Source of the DNA: Edaphobacter flagellatus
GTDB lineage: Bacteria > Acidobacteriota > Terriglobia > Terriglobales > Acidobacteriaceae
Assembly (NCBI RefSeq): GCF_025264665.1
Contig: NZ_CP073697.1
Coordinates: 3,887,501 to 3,951,500, forward strand
Direction of reading: 5' to 3'
Length of the DNA stretch: 64,000 nt
In this document: positions 1-11,195 of the stretch, one piece after another
How positions within the stretch are numbered: position 1 is the first letter of the stretch
Layout: every line of letters begins with the position of its first letter
Translations under genes and position numbers: made by a program
Notes under the pieces: generated by a model
Seen by the model: the letters and a program-made list of their open reading frames with translations, nothing else
The model's database searches: none
Told to the model about the DNA's origin: nothing

Positions 1-131
1 AAGCCGGAGCCATTCTGCTGGACAAAAAATTCAATGGAAATTTGGTCTATGTAACGGCGCGCGGTCCAGCCTCGTTACTGAACAGGTATAGACGGTTTCA
101 AATCTCTGAGAGGGAGGCGGCAATACCCTGA
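1..131 (+). CDS. C-terminal fragment of an unidentified protein (cut by left edge)
   Basis: An open frame runs from base 3 to a TGA at 129-131 and encodes about 42 residues (AGAILLDKKFNGNLVYVTAR near its start, ending in SEREAAIP). The fragment is soluble-looking and alternates hydrophobic and polar residues, with no motif I can assign to a family. It lies on the same strand as the ATP synthase operon but about 350 bases upstream, with a possible promoter in between, so it is probably not part of that operon. It could also be a chance frame. Confidence 0.4.
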   Translation, partial: AGAILLDKKFNGNLVYVTARGPASLLNRYRRFQISEREAAIP

Positions 132-158
132 ATGCGCCCGTTTTCCTTACTTAACTAG

Positions 159-211
159 CATAGGTCGCCTGATGGGGAGCGGAGGTGGTGTCCCCTACCA
201 CGCGACCTATG
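159..211. other. Structured intergenic palindrome upstream of the ATPase operon
   Basis: A perfect 10-bp inverted repeat (cataggtcgc at 159-168, gcgacctatg at 202-211) encloses a second 5-bp stem (gtggt 185-189 with accac 197-201, 7-base loop). No T-run follows, so it is not a textbook terminator. It may end transcription of the upstream gene by another route or be a protein site. The rest of 132-485 contains a further short hairpin (269-281) and a candidate promoter, and no gene I can support. Confidence 0.45.
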
Positions 212-341
212 TGACCCAGATAATAGGGTCCGGGTGGTATCAATAAGTGTACGATTTTTCGGGCGAAAGTCAAAGATTGACTGCCGGTTCACGTCATGCG
301 CGAAGATCGGCCTAAGTGTGCGATTATCGCCGTATCCTCGT

Positions 342-370
342 TTGACACTCCCTCGAACGCTTTGCTAAAA
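342..370 (+). promoter_or_regulatory. Candidate sigma-70 promoter for the ATP synthase operon
   Basis: TTGACA at 342-347 is a perfect -35 match. It is followed after 17 bases by CTAAAA at 365-370, a moderate -10 that has TG just before it. The start of transcription would fall near 377, giving an untranslated leader of roughly 110 bases before the first b-subunit gene. The call rests on sequence match and position only. Confidence 0.45.
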
Positions 371-485
371 CAAGATGTACCGCAATCTACAAATAGGCCA
401 AAACCGGAACGCTTCGTGTGAAATAAACCTGCTGAAAGCCCCCTGAAGGCAGTACACCGGAACGGTCACTCAGGCCAACCCTTGC

Positions 486-953
486 ATGGACGTGATACTC
501 AAACAACTCGGTGAACTTGTGCTCGGCGCTGTGCCGACCATGGTTCTGTTTATTTTGCTGGTCATTGCTTACGGAGTACTGGTGCGCCGTCCGCTGGTGC
601 ATGCACTTGCGGATCGCCGGGCACGTACTGTCGGAGCTGTTGAACAAGCTAAGGGTGCGATTGCTGCGGCCGAAGCCGAGACCAGCGCCTATGAAGAGAA
701 ACTGCGCAAGGCTAAGGCCGAGATTTTCGAGGCCCGGGAGCGGAAGCTCAAGCAATGGAACGACGAGCGTGATGCTGCTCTTGAGCAGGCACGCCAAGCT
801 TCACAGGAAAAGGTACGGGCTGCGAAGCAGGGGATTGACCAAAGTGTCTCCGACGCTCGCGCTCATATCGAGTCTTCCAGCGCAGACCTGAGCTCGCGTG
901 TACTGTCTGCGGTTCTTCCGGCTGGTGTGGCTGCGGCGGAGGTGGCGCAGTGA
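486..953 (+). CDS. atpF: ATP synthase F0 subunit b (first of two b-type subunits, b')
   Basis: 155 residues. A single N-terminal membrane helix (about residues 12-33) is followed by a long charged alpha-helical stretch rich in Ala, Glu, Lys and Arg, the architecture of the F0 peripheral stalk. The stalk holds the F1 head to the membrane sector. It lies first in the F1 operon and its stop overlaps the GTG start of the next b-type gene by four bases (GTGA), implying translational coupling and a b/b' heterodimer. No good Shine-Dalgarno is seen before ATG 486. Members of this family diverge in sequence, so identification rests on architecture and operon position. Confidence 0.85.
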   Translation: MDVILKQLGELVLGAVPTMVLFILLVIAYGVLVRRPLVHALADRRARTVGAVEQAKGAIAAAEAETSAYEEKLRKAKAEIFEARERKLKQWNDERDAALEQARQASQEKVRAAKQGIDQSVSDARAHIESSSADLSSRVLSAVLPAGVAAAEVAQ

Positions 954-1672
954 GGTCAGTCCGTAAAATATTCGCTTTCGTTGTGATGGCTTTGTTGTTT
1001 GCTGCTGTGCCTCAGGTCCGTGCTTTTGCTCAGGAGTCACCGGCTGCCCAGGCCAGGGTAGAAAAAGAGCCGGCTGGTAGCGCTGAAGGTGCTGAGAAAG
1101 AAAAAAAGGCCGAGGACGAGAACGATGCTTATCGTCACTCCGCTGCGGTGAAGGCGCTTGGCGCGAAGCTGGGGATGAACCCTGAGCAGGCAGCCAATGC
1201 GTTCACAATTGCAAATTTAATTGTCCTCGTTGCACTGGTTGGCTGGTTCCTGGCGAAGAGCCTCCCAAAGGCCTTCCGTACACGAAATGAGGCAATTCAG
1301 AAGCATCTGGTTGAGGCGCGTGCTGCTTCTCAGGAAGCCAGCAGTCGTCTGAGTAGCGTTGAGGCGCGCCTGGGTAAGTTGGACGAGCAGATTACCGCTC
1401 TTCGTACGCAGGCTGAAAAAGATGCTGCCCTGGATGAGCAGCGCATCAAGGCCTCCGTCGAAGAGGAGAAGCAGAAGATTCTGCTTGCGGCCGAACAGGA
1501 GATCTCTGCTGCTGCTGCTAATGCACGCCGGTCGATTCAGAAGTATGCAGCCGATCTGGCCATCGACCAGGCGGCGAAGAAGCTGGTAGTGACGGCCGAG
1601 ACAGATCGTCTGCTGGTCCAGGATTTTGCTCGTCGCTTGGTTGGTGAAGGTGCAAAGGAAGGGCAGAACTAA
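950..1672 (+). CDS. atpF: ATP synthase F0 subunit b with N-terminal signal peptide
   Basis: 240 residues with a GTG start overlapping the previous gene. The N-terminus (MRSVRKIFAFVVMALLFAAV, then PQVRAFAQ) looks like a cleavable Sec signal peptide. It is followed by about 50 acidic/Lys-rich low-complexity residues, then a membrane helix near residues 85-103 and a long coiled-coil helix to the C-terminus. The last part matches the peripheral stalk b subunit. The family is usually about 160 residues, so the extra 80 N-terminal residues are unusual. They imply that the segment before the membrane helix is exported to the periplasm. The stop codon directly abuts the ATG of atpH. The b identity is firm from context; the signal peptide is inferred from composition. 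Confidence 0.85.
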   Translation: MRSVRKIFAFVVMALLFAAVPQVRAFAQESPAAQARVEKEPAGSAEGAEKEKKAEDENDAYRHSAAVKALGAKLGMNPEQAANAFTIANLIVLVALVGWFLAKSLPKAFRTRNEAIQKHLVEARAASQEASSRLSSVEARLGKLDEQITALRTQAEKDAALDEQRIKASVEEEKQKILLAAEQEISAAAANARRSIQKYAADLAIDQAAKKLVVTAETDRLLVQDFARRLVGEGAKEGQN

Positions 1673-2212
1673 ATGTCCACTATCTCGCTTCGCTATGCGC
1701 ATGCTTTTGCAGCAGTCGTCGCTGCGCAGCATCTGGATGCTGACATGGCTTGTCAGCAGTTGAGCGATTTCAATGCAACCTTTCAAGGAAGCCACGAGTT
1801 GCGCGAGGTTCTGATGAATCCCGCAATCACCGGCGATCAGAAGTTGAAGGTTCTGGATGCGATTGCTGCCAGGATCGGCATGTTGCCGCAGGTTCGTAAC
1901 TTTCTCGCGGTTGTCATGGATCATCATCGCTTCGGTGAGTTGAGCGAGATCATTGATGAGTATCATGTAGTCGCCGACGGAAACGCCGGCTTTACCGATG
2001 CCGAGATTACCAGCGCTCGTGCATTGGATGACGCGGGACGCACGCAGCTCGAAGAGCAGGTGTCGAAGCTTATTGGTGGCCGTGTCCGCGCTACCTATAA
2101 GGAAGATCCGACGCTTCTGGGCGGCGCGGTCGTTCGCGTTGGCTCGACCGTCTATGACGGCTCTATTCGAGCCCAGCTTGAGCAGTTGAAGCAAAAACTC
2201 GTTAGCGCGTAG
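1673..2212 (+). CDS. atpH: ATP synthase F1 subunit delta
   Basis: 179 residues, starting at the ATG that immediately follows the TAA of the preceding b gene. Length and features fit the delta (OSCP) family: an N-terminal helical bundle beginning with the typical STISLRYAHAF pattern, and a C-terminal region with GGAVVRVGSTVYDGSIRAQL, the conserved end of the family. Delta sits on top of the F1 head and joins it to the b stalk. It is coupled with the flanking genes in the operon order b-b-delta-alpha-gamma-beta-epsilon. Confidence 0.95.
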   Translation: MSTISLRYAHAFAAVVAAQHLDADMACQQLSDFNATFQGSHELREVLMNPAITGDQKLKVLDAIAARIGMLPQVRNFLAVVMDHHRFGELSEIIDEYHVVADGNAGFTDAEITSARALDDAGRTQLEEQVSKLIGGRVRATYKEDPTLLGGAVVRVGSTVYDGSIRAQLEQLKQKLVSA

Positions 2213-2242
2213 ATGTTGCGCTGAGATCGAACTAAAGATTGA

Positions 2243-3808
<1,566 letters not shown>

Positions 3809-3811
3809 ACC

Positions 3812-6364
<2,553 letters not shown>

Positions 6365-6368
6365 GACG

Positions 6369-6803
6369 ATGGCAGAGACTACTTCCAATTCGGGTCTGTT
6401 GACGGTGCGTCTGGTTACGCCGGATCGTGTCCTGCTCGATGCGACCGCTGAAGCTGTCGAGCTTCCGTCGATGTCGGGCTACCTTGAAGCGCTTTACGGC
6501 CATGCACCGCTGCTGGCGGAGCTTGGCGCTGGCGAGGTGCGTCTGCATGGAGGAAGCTCAGGCAACCAGAAGTTCTTCGTTGCATGGGGATTTGTCGAGG
6601 TATTGCCGGAACGGGTGACGATTCTCGCCGAGACCGCTATGCACCCCAACGAGATCGATGTGGCTGAGGCGAAGCAGGAGCTCGCCGAAGGCGAGAAGCT
6701 GTGGAGCGAGGCTGGAGACGATGGCGAGAAGTACGATGAAGCTAACGCCATCACCCGCCAGGCAGAAGAGAAGATTGCTTCCGCAGAGGGCAAGAGCCAC
6801 TAG
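6369..6803 (+). CDS. atpC: ATP synthase F1 subunit epsilon
   Basis: 144 residues. The N-terminal beta-sandwich has the family signatures LTVRLVTPDRVLLDATAEAV and YGHAPLLAELGAGEVRL, and a C-terminal helical hairpin follows (EIDVAEAKQELAEGEKL). Epsilon binds gamma and can block ATP hydrolysis. It is the last gene of the operon, 4 bases after atpD and followed by a strong intrinsic terminator. Confidence 0.96.
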   Translation: MAETTSNSGLLTVRLVTPDRVLLDATAEAVELPSMSGYLEALYGHAPLLAELGAGEVRLHGGSSGNQKFFVAWGFVEVLPERVTILAETAMHPNEIDVAEAKQELAEGEKLWSEAGDDGEKYDEANAITRQAEEKIASAEGKSH

Positions 6804-6828
6804 ATTTCCCTGTTACCCTTTGTTGATC

Positions 6829-6858
6829 AGAGCCGCCATGAATAGGCGGCTCTTTTTT
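6829..6858 (+). terminator. Rho-independent terminator of the ATP synthase operon
   Basis: A perfect 9-bp stem (agagccgcc 6829-6837, ggcggctct 6845-6853) with a 7-base loop runs directly into a T-tract (6853-6858). It lies 25 bases after the epsilon stop codon. Confidence 0.9.
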
Positions 6859-6863
6859 GCTTT

Positions 6864-6923
6864 AGAGATCGCTGGCTCAAGTCGGCGTTGCTGAGTGCCG
6901 ATAGTTCGCGGTAGGCGATCTCT
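6864..6923 (+). promoter_or_regulatory. Inverted repeat in front of the 6927 gene, possible leader hairpin
   Basis: agagatcgc (6864-6872) and gcgatctct (6915-6923) form a perfect 9-bp inverted repeat around an inner cggc/gccg pair. The 3' arm ends three bases before ATG 6927, where a Shine-Dalgarno would lie and where none is obvious. In RNA it would hide the start region. This could be translational control or an operator; no evidence separates them. Confidence 0.35.
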
Positions 6924-6926
6924 TTT

Positions 6927-7826
6927 ATGAAAACTCAATCCTGGCTTGCAGGCACACTTGCTATTACCATCTCGATATTTCCATCTCATCTTGCGCTGTC
7001 GCAGATGCGAAGCGAGGTGAATCCGATTATTGCATCAAGCTCTTCGGTCTCCTCACTGGATACCCCTGAGATGTCTGGCCGCGGAATAGCGGAAGGCATG
7101 ATACGTCCCGTGCCTGTTCCAGCAAAACCTCAGAGGCAAAAGCCTTTCATGGGGCTGGCGGTAGGCTGGCATGCAGGTGTCAATGGTGCAGGCTTTGATA
7201 TCGCCTCTCCTCTGGCCCAAAAGATGAATCTTAAGGTGGGAGCCGATTTCTTCAGCTATTCATTCGCCTTTCAGGAGCAGGGCGCGGATATCAACGCCGC
7301 ATTTCGACTGCGATCCGGGCATGCGGCGCTGGACTGGTTCCCTTTCGGAGGGAGATTCCGGGTTAGCCCATTGATGGTATTTGCAAACAGTAACCAGGTT
7401 CGCGCAACGGCGCTGATTCCAGCAGGAAGCACTCTATCGCTGAATGGCCAGGAGTACATCAGCAGCTATACAGACCCTCTCCATGGCTCAGGTTCTGTGG
7501 GATTCCGCAAGGTATCTCCAGGCATCAGCATAGGGTTTGGCAATATGATCCCCCGCTCCAGAAGCCGGGTCAGCTTCCCCATCGAAGCAGGCTTTTACTA
7601 CGTCGGCCAGCCCACGCTCAAGGTGAATTTCTTGGGCAGTGCCTGCGATCCGCAGTATCCCGCTTCGGTTGGATGCCAACCCGTCATGCAGGATGCAGGG
7701 TTCCAGAAGGATCTCGCAGCTTTCGTTGTGCGCAATAATCACAATCTCAGCTACGCATCCTTCTTCCCGATCCTTTCAGTAGGCTTCAGCTACTCATTCG
7801 GCAATCGGCAGGGAAGGATTCAATAG
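6927..7826 (+). CDS. Probable outer-membrane beta-barrel protein, unknown function
   Basis: 299 residues with an N-terminal Sec signal peptide (MKTQSWLAGTLAITISIF..., cleavage near ALSQ). The mature part alternates polar and hydrophobic residues in many Gly- and aromatic-rich strands (GLAVGWHAGVNG, VGADFFSYSFAF, FPILSVGFSYSF) and ends close to a C-terminal strand, as small outer-membrane barrels do. Two Cys near residue 235-245 may form a disulfide. I do not recognise the family. It is monocistronic, downstream of the ATPase terminator, and converges on aroDE with the two stop codons adjacent. Confidence 0.7.
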   Translation: MKTQSWLAGTLAITISIFPSHLALSQMRSEVNPIIASSSSVSSLDTPEMSGRGIAEGMIRPVPVPAKPQRQKPFMGLAVGWHAGVNGAGFDIASPLAQKMNLKVGADFFSYSFAFQEQGADINAAFRLRSGHAALDWFPFGGRFRVSPLMVFANSNQVRATALIPAGSTLSLNGQEYISSYTDPLHGSGSVGFRKVSPGISIGFGNMIPRSRSRVSFPIEAGFYYVGQPTLKVNFLGSACDPQYPASVGCQPVMQDAGFQKDLAAFVVRNNHNLSYASFFPILSVGFSYSFGNRQGRIQ

Positions 7827-9452
7827 CTAGGAAGCCTTCTTTGCCTTCGATGCTTTGGCCGGGGTTTTTACGGTTGCGGGAACCTCGGCTGCCGCAGCTT
7901 CGGCCTGCTGTCGCAAAGCGTGAATAACTACACGCAGCATCTCTTCCTCCGGAGCTGGCTTGCCGGTCCATATTTCGAACTGGCGCGCACCCTGCTGAAC
8001 GAACATCTCGACACCTGTAATGAAAGGGATATTCAGCTGTCGAGCAAGGCGGATCAAAGGAGTCTCAATAGGGTTGTAGACCAGATCGAAGACAAGCTTC
8101 GTGTTGGCCAGATCTTTGGCATCCAGCAGAGGAGTGGTTTTGATCCCCGCCATACCGATAGGCGTAGCGTTGATGACGACATCGAAAGCGGTCTTAGCGA
8201 CAGCATCCTTCTTGATCGTCTTAGAGCCAGACTGCCTGGCGAGCCTCTGTGCTGTCTCTGATGTGCGGTTGAGAATGAAGACCTCGGCTCCGCGATCGCG
8301 GAGACCGAAGACAGCTGCGCGCGCGGCACCGCCTGCCCCAAGCACAAGGGCTTTGGCCCCGCGAAGCGAGATGCGCTTCTCCAGTGGGCCAACGATGCCC
8401 GCAACATCCGTATTGAAGCCGTAGAGCTTGCCGTCCTGAGCGCGGAGAATCGTATTACAGGCGCCGATCTTGGCCGAGAGCGGATCGGTATTCTCCAGAT
8501 GCGCCATGATCTCCTGCTTGTGCGGCATCGTGATCGAAAGGCCCTGGATGGGGATCTCCGCCACCAGCTTGAGCAGATCGCTGACCTTGGTGGCCTGCAG
8601 CGCCAGATAGACTGCATTGACCGTCTCACGTCGAAAAGCTGTGTTCATCATCACAGGCGAGAGCGAGCTCTTGATAGGGTTACCAGCCACACCATACACC
8701 TTGGTAGCGGCATCCACCTGATCGATGCGGTAGGTCTCAATCAAGGTACGAGCAGCGATCTGGCCGGGGCCTGTCTCTTCGCCCTGTGTCGCCGCAGCGA
8801 AGGTAAAGACCGAGCCCGCTCGAAGCCCAAGGACTCGGGAGATGATGCCCGCGTCGCCCATGCAGATGCCGATGATATTGGCGTTCTCATTCATGCGCTC
8901 AATAAAGCGCATCAGCGTCACATTGTCAGTGAGCATCTTGGCCGTGGGCACAATCTTGAAGAAGTCCGGTTGGAAGGGCGCGATGCGCTCGTAAATCTTG
9001 TCCAGATCTTTCGTCGAGGAGAAGTCGTGGTGGCTGATGATCAGGGCAATACCGGTGTCGCGAAGCTTCTGGAGCTCACCCTTCTTGAGAGCTTCTGCGG
9101 ACTCCAGCTCGAGATCGACAAGGTGGAAGCCAGCACCAGCTGCCTTGGAGAGGATCTCCATCTCAGCAGCGATCGAGCCGGAAAATTTTCCACCATTCGC
9201 CGAGCGACGACAGGTGGCGATACCGGTGGCGGCGGTATTTTCCGCAAAGAACTGCTTGAGCTTCGGCAGGGCGTTCAGGGGCTTTTCGAGATAATCCAGC
9301 CGGAACTCAAGGAAAGGAGTTTCCTTGACGACGGCATTGGCCTTTTCGATCATCTCAGCCGCGGTGGAGCCGATAATGGCAACACAAACCTTACCGATAC
9401 GGGTGCGAAGAAGCTGCGACGTTGCGCTTGGAGTGGGCACGTTCATTCTCAT
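7827..9452 (-). CDS. aroDE: Bifunctional 3-dehydroquinate dehydratase (type I) / shikimate dehydrogenase
   Basis: 541 residues. The first half (about 1-255) is a type I dehydroquinase: FLEFRLDYLEKPL, the ISHHDF segment with the catalytic His, and FFKIVPTAK with the Schiff-base Lys. The second half (about 270-520) is shikimate dehydrogenase: VAGNPIKSSLSPVMMN, SITMPHKQEIM with the catalytic Lys, FNTDVAGIVG and the NADP-binding GAGGAARAAVFGL. The enzyme converts 3-dehydroquinate to shikimate in aromatic amino acid synthesis. The fusion is well known in plants and occurs in several bacterial phyla. About 30 residues of Ala/Lys-rich tail follow the last domain. Either ATG 9452 or the ATG two codons on could be the start. 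Confidence 0.95.
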   Translation of the reverse strand: MRMNVPTPSATSQLLRTRIGKVCVAIIGSTAAEMIEKANAVVKETPFLEFRLDYLEKPLNALPKLKQFFAENTAATGIATCRRSANGGKFSGSIAAEMEILSKAAGAGFHLVDLELESAEALKKGELQKLRDTGIALIISHHDFSSTKDLDKIYERIAPFQPDFFKIVPTAKMLTDNVTLMRFIERMNENANIIGICMGDAGIISRVLGLRAGSVFTFAAATQGEETGPGQIAARTLIETYRIDQVDAATKVYGVAGNPIKSSLSPVMMNTAFRRETVNAVYLALQATKVSDLLKLVAEIPIQGLSITMPHKQEIMAHLENTDPLSAKIGACNTILRAQDGKLYGFNTDVAGIVGPLEKRISLRGAKALVLGAGGAARAAVFGLRDRGAEVFILNRTSETAQRLARQSGSKTIKKDAVAKTAFDVVINATPIGMAGIKTTPLLDAKDLANTKLVFDLVYNPIETPLIRLARQLNIPFITGVEMFVQQGARQFEIWTGKPAPEEEMLRVVIHALRQQAEAAAAEVPATVKTPAKASKAKKAS

Positions 9453-9610
9453 GTCTACAATCGGGGTATCTTACAGACCACAGGGTTTAGATGCAAATTT
9501 TTGTTGAAAGATAAAGGAGTTAGCGTCCGATCATCGACATGGGACATCTTTTCACAAAGACGGGCGCAAGAGGAAAAAGTTACCGTGCAAATCGATCTTA
9601 GAATGAGTAA

Positions 9611-10444
9611 ATGATGGGTGGAGTCGAGATAGTCAAAATCCCCGGCTGGGAGAAGTTTCGCTGGCTGCGTCACGGATTTAGCACGCGAAGTGGTGGCGTA
9701 TCTGATGCTTATGGGGATAAGACATTGAATCTGGGCTGGACGAAGGAGGACGATCCTGCAAATGTGGCGGCAAACCGCAAGAAGTTTGTCCAGAGCGTAA
9801 CCGGGATGACAGCGATGCGGCTGGTGACGATCCGGCAAGTCCACTCCGGCCTCGTGAAAGTGGTTGGCGCGGAGGCTCTCAACGGCAGCCTGGAGACCGA
9901 CGAAGGTAAAGCTGTTCTCGAGGGGGATGGACTTGTTACGAATGTGCCTGGAGTCCTGGTTGCGGCAGGCACGGCAGACTGCGTCCCCGTCCTTGTTGTT
10001 GATCCGGTACGAAGGGCGGTAGGGGCCTTCCATGCCGGCTGGCGCGGCACAGTGGCGCGGATTGTCGAGCAAGGGGTTGCGGTCATGCGACGGGAGTATG
10101 GCTCCGAGTCCGCCGATCTGGAAGCGGCAGTAGGACCCGCAATAGGCGCTTGCTGCTATGCCGTGGGAGAAGATGTCCACGAGAGGTTTACGGCAGAGTT
10201 CGGCTATACCTCAGAACTGTTCCAGCGTCCCGCGGGAGATGGGCAATTGTTCGTCGACCTGTGGGAGGCAAACCGCAGACAGTTAATTGCCGCCGGACTG
10301 ACAGCGGAGAAGATCGTTGTGGTCGGTGAATGTACAGCCTGTGCGCGGGCCGCATTGGGAGGAAGAAAATATTTTTCGCATCGTGCCGAGAGCGGAGTGG
10401 CTGGCAGGATGTTGAATGCAATTGGGGTCAGTGAGTATGATTGA
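9611..10444 (+). CDS. pgeF: Laccase-domain multicopper/purine nucleosidase family protein (PgeF/YfiH)
   Basis: 277 residues, full length for the YfiH family. Conserved metal-ligand motifs are seen in order: RQVHSG (His), GTADCVPVLV (Cys) and AFHAGWRG (His), followed by AVGPAIGACCYAVGEDV. Family members act on purine nucleosides and clear miswired peptidoglycan precursors (the PgeF role). Divergent from aroDE, it has no clear ribosome site before ATG 9611 or ATG 9614. The end of the gene contains the promoter and operator of the downstream TetR gene. Confidence 0.9.
   Translation: MMGGVEIVKIPGWEKFRWLRHGFSTRSGGVSDAYGDKTLNLGWTKEDDPANVAANRKKFVQSVTGMTAMRLVTIRQVHSGLVKVVGAEALNGSLETDEGKAVLEGDGLVTNVPGVLVAAGTADCVPVLVVDPVRRAVGAFHAGWRGTVARIVEQGVAVMRREYGSESADLEAAVGPAIGACCYAVGEDVHERFTAEFGYTSELFQRPAGDGQLFVDLWEANRRQLIAAGLTAEKIVVVGECTACARAALGGRKYFSHRAESGVAGRMLNAIGVSEYD
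10412..10441 (+). promoter_or_regulatory. Promoter of the TetR-family regulator gene
   Basis: TTGAAT (10412-10417), 18 bases, then TATGAT (10436-10441), a near-consensus sigma-70 promoter inside the last codons of pgeF. Transcription would start near 10448, inside the palindromic operator at 10444-10457 and about 14 bases before ATG 10462. Confidence 0.6.
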
Positions 10445-10457
10445 GACTGATCGGTCT
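10444..10457. promoter_or_regulatory. TetR-family operator, site 1 (autoregulation)
   Basis: agactgatcggtct differs by one base from the perfect 14-bp palindrome agaccgatcggtct found at 11143-11156 before the transporter gene. It covers the predicted transcription start of the regulator gene, so binding would block initiation. This two-site pattern is typical of TetR regulators that control themselves and a pump. Confidence 0.75.
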
Positions 10458-10461
10458 TTCT

Positions 10462-11064
10462 ATGTGCGCGACTACAAATAAAGGCGAAGAAACCCGGCAG
10501 CGGATCATTGCTGCGGCTGCCCCTCTGTTCAACCAGAGGGGTTACGCCGGATGTGTACTAAGTGACATTATGGCAGCGACAGGACTCGAAAAAGGCGGAA
10601 TCTATCGCCATTTCGAGAGCAAGGAAGAGATTGCCGCTGAGGCGTTCGATTACTCCTGGGCCGTCGCGACAGGGATTCGGCAGAAAGGAATGGCAGAGAT
10701 TACCAATCACGTTGACCGCCTGAAGCATCACATTGCGTCATTTGTGCATAAGTCGAGCATTCCCGGTGGATGTCCGCTGCTGAATACTGGAGTCGATTCT
10801 GACAATGGGAATCCGATCCTTCGTGAGCGGGTACGGAAGGCGTTACGTGAATGGCAGGGAATGATCCGTTCGGTGCTTGTTGAAGGGGTCGCCGCTGGAA
10901 CGGTGCGCAGTGACGTGGATACAGAGAGAGTTTCACGGCTGATCGTCGGTGGGCTGGAAGGCGGGATGCTATTGAGCCGTATTGAGAAAAACGATCAGGC
11001 GAAGCTGGATGCAATGGAGCACCTGAACTCCTATCTGGAGACACAAGTGCGTGCTCCTCAATAG
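10462..11064 (+). CDS. TetR/AcrR-family transcriptional repressor
   Basis: 200 residues from ATG 10462. The N-terminal TetR helix-turn-helix is clear: ETRQRIIAAAAPLFNQRGY, then LSDIMAATGLEKGGIYRHFE and SKEEIAAEAF. The C-terminal ligand/dimer domain resembles the QacR/YxaF group (LRERVRKALREWQGMIRSVL, VGGLEGGMLLSR). An in-frame TTG at 10441 lies within the promoter -10 and is unlikely to be the start; from ATG 10462 the leader is only about 14 bases and lacks a Shine-Dalgarno. It precedes an MFS exporter that shares the operator, so it most likely represses drug or solvent efflux and itself until a ligand binds. Confidence 0.9.
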   Translation: MCATTNKGEETRQRIIAAAAPLFNQRGYAGCVLSDIMAATGLEKGGIYRHFESKEEIAAEAFDYSWAVATGIRQKGMAEITNHVDRLKHHIASFVHKSSIPGGCPLLNTGVDSDNGNPILRERVRKALREWQGMIRSVLVEGVAAGTVRSDVDTERVSRLIVGGLEGGMLLSRIEKNDQAKLDAMEHLNSYLETQVRAPQ

Positions 11065-11142
11065 GCGGACCGCAAGCAAACAGGACAAAACACATCTGAG
11101 GCGAAATTTAGAATCGCAAGTATCAGCGCTTACTTCTAATAG

Positions 11143-11156
11143 AGACCGATCGGTCT
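11143..11156. promoter_or_regulatory. TetR-family operator, site 2 (transporter gene)
   Basis: agaccgatcggtct is a perfect 14-bp palindrome 40 bases before ATG 11196. A possible -10 (TCTAAT, 11135-11140) lies just upstream; the -35 is unclear. It matches site 1 at 13 of 14 positions. Confidence 0.75.
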
Positions 11157-11195
11157 TTTTGGTCGAGTTTGCTCCAGATAAGGAGAGGCTGCGCT

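Noticed and set aside
8499..9614. 371-codon plus-strand open frame over aroDE
   Set aside because: Antisense to the AroDE coding sequence, which carries full catalytic motifs.
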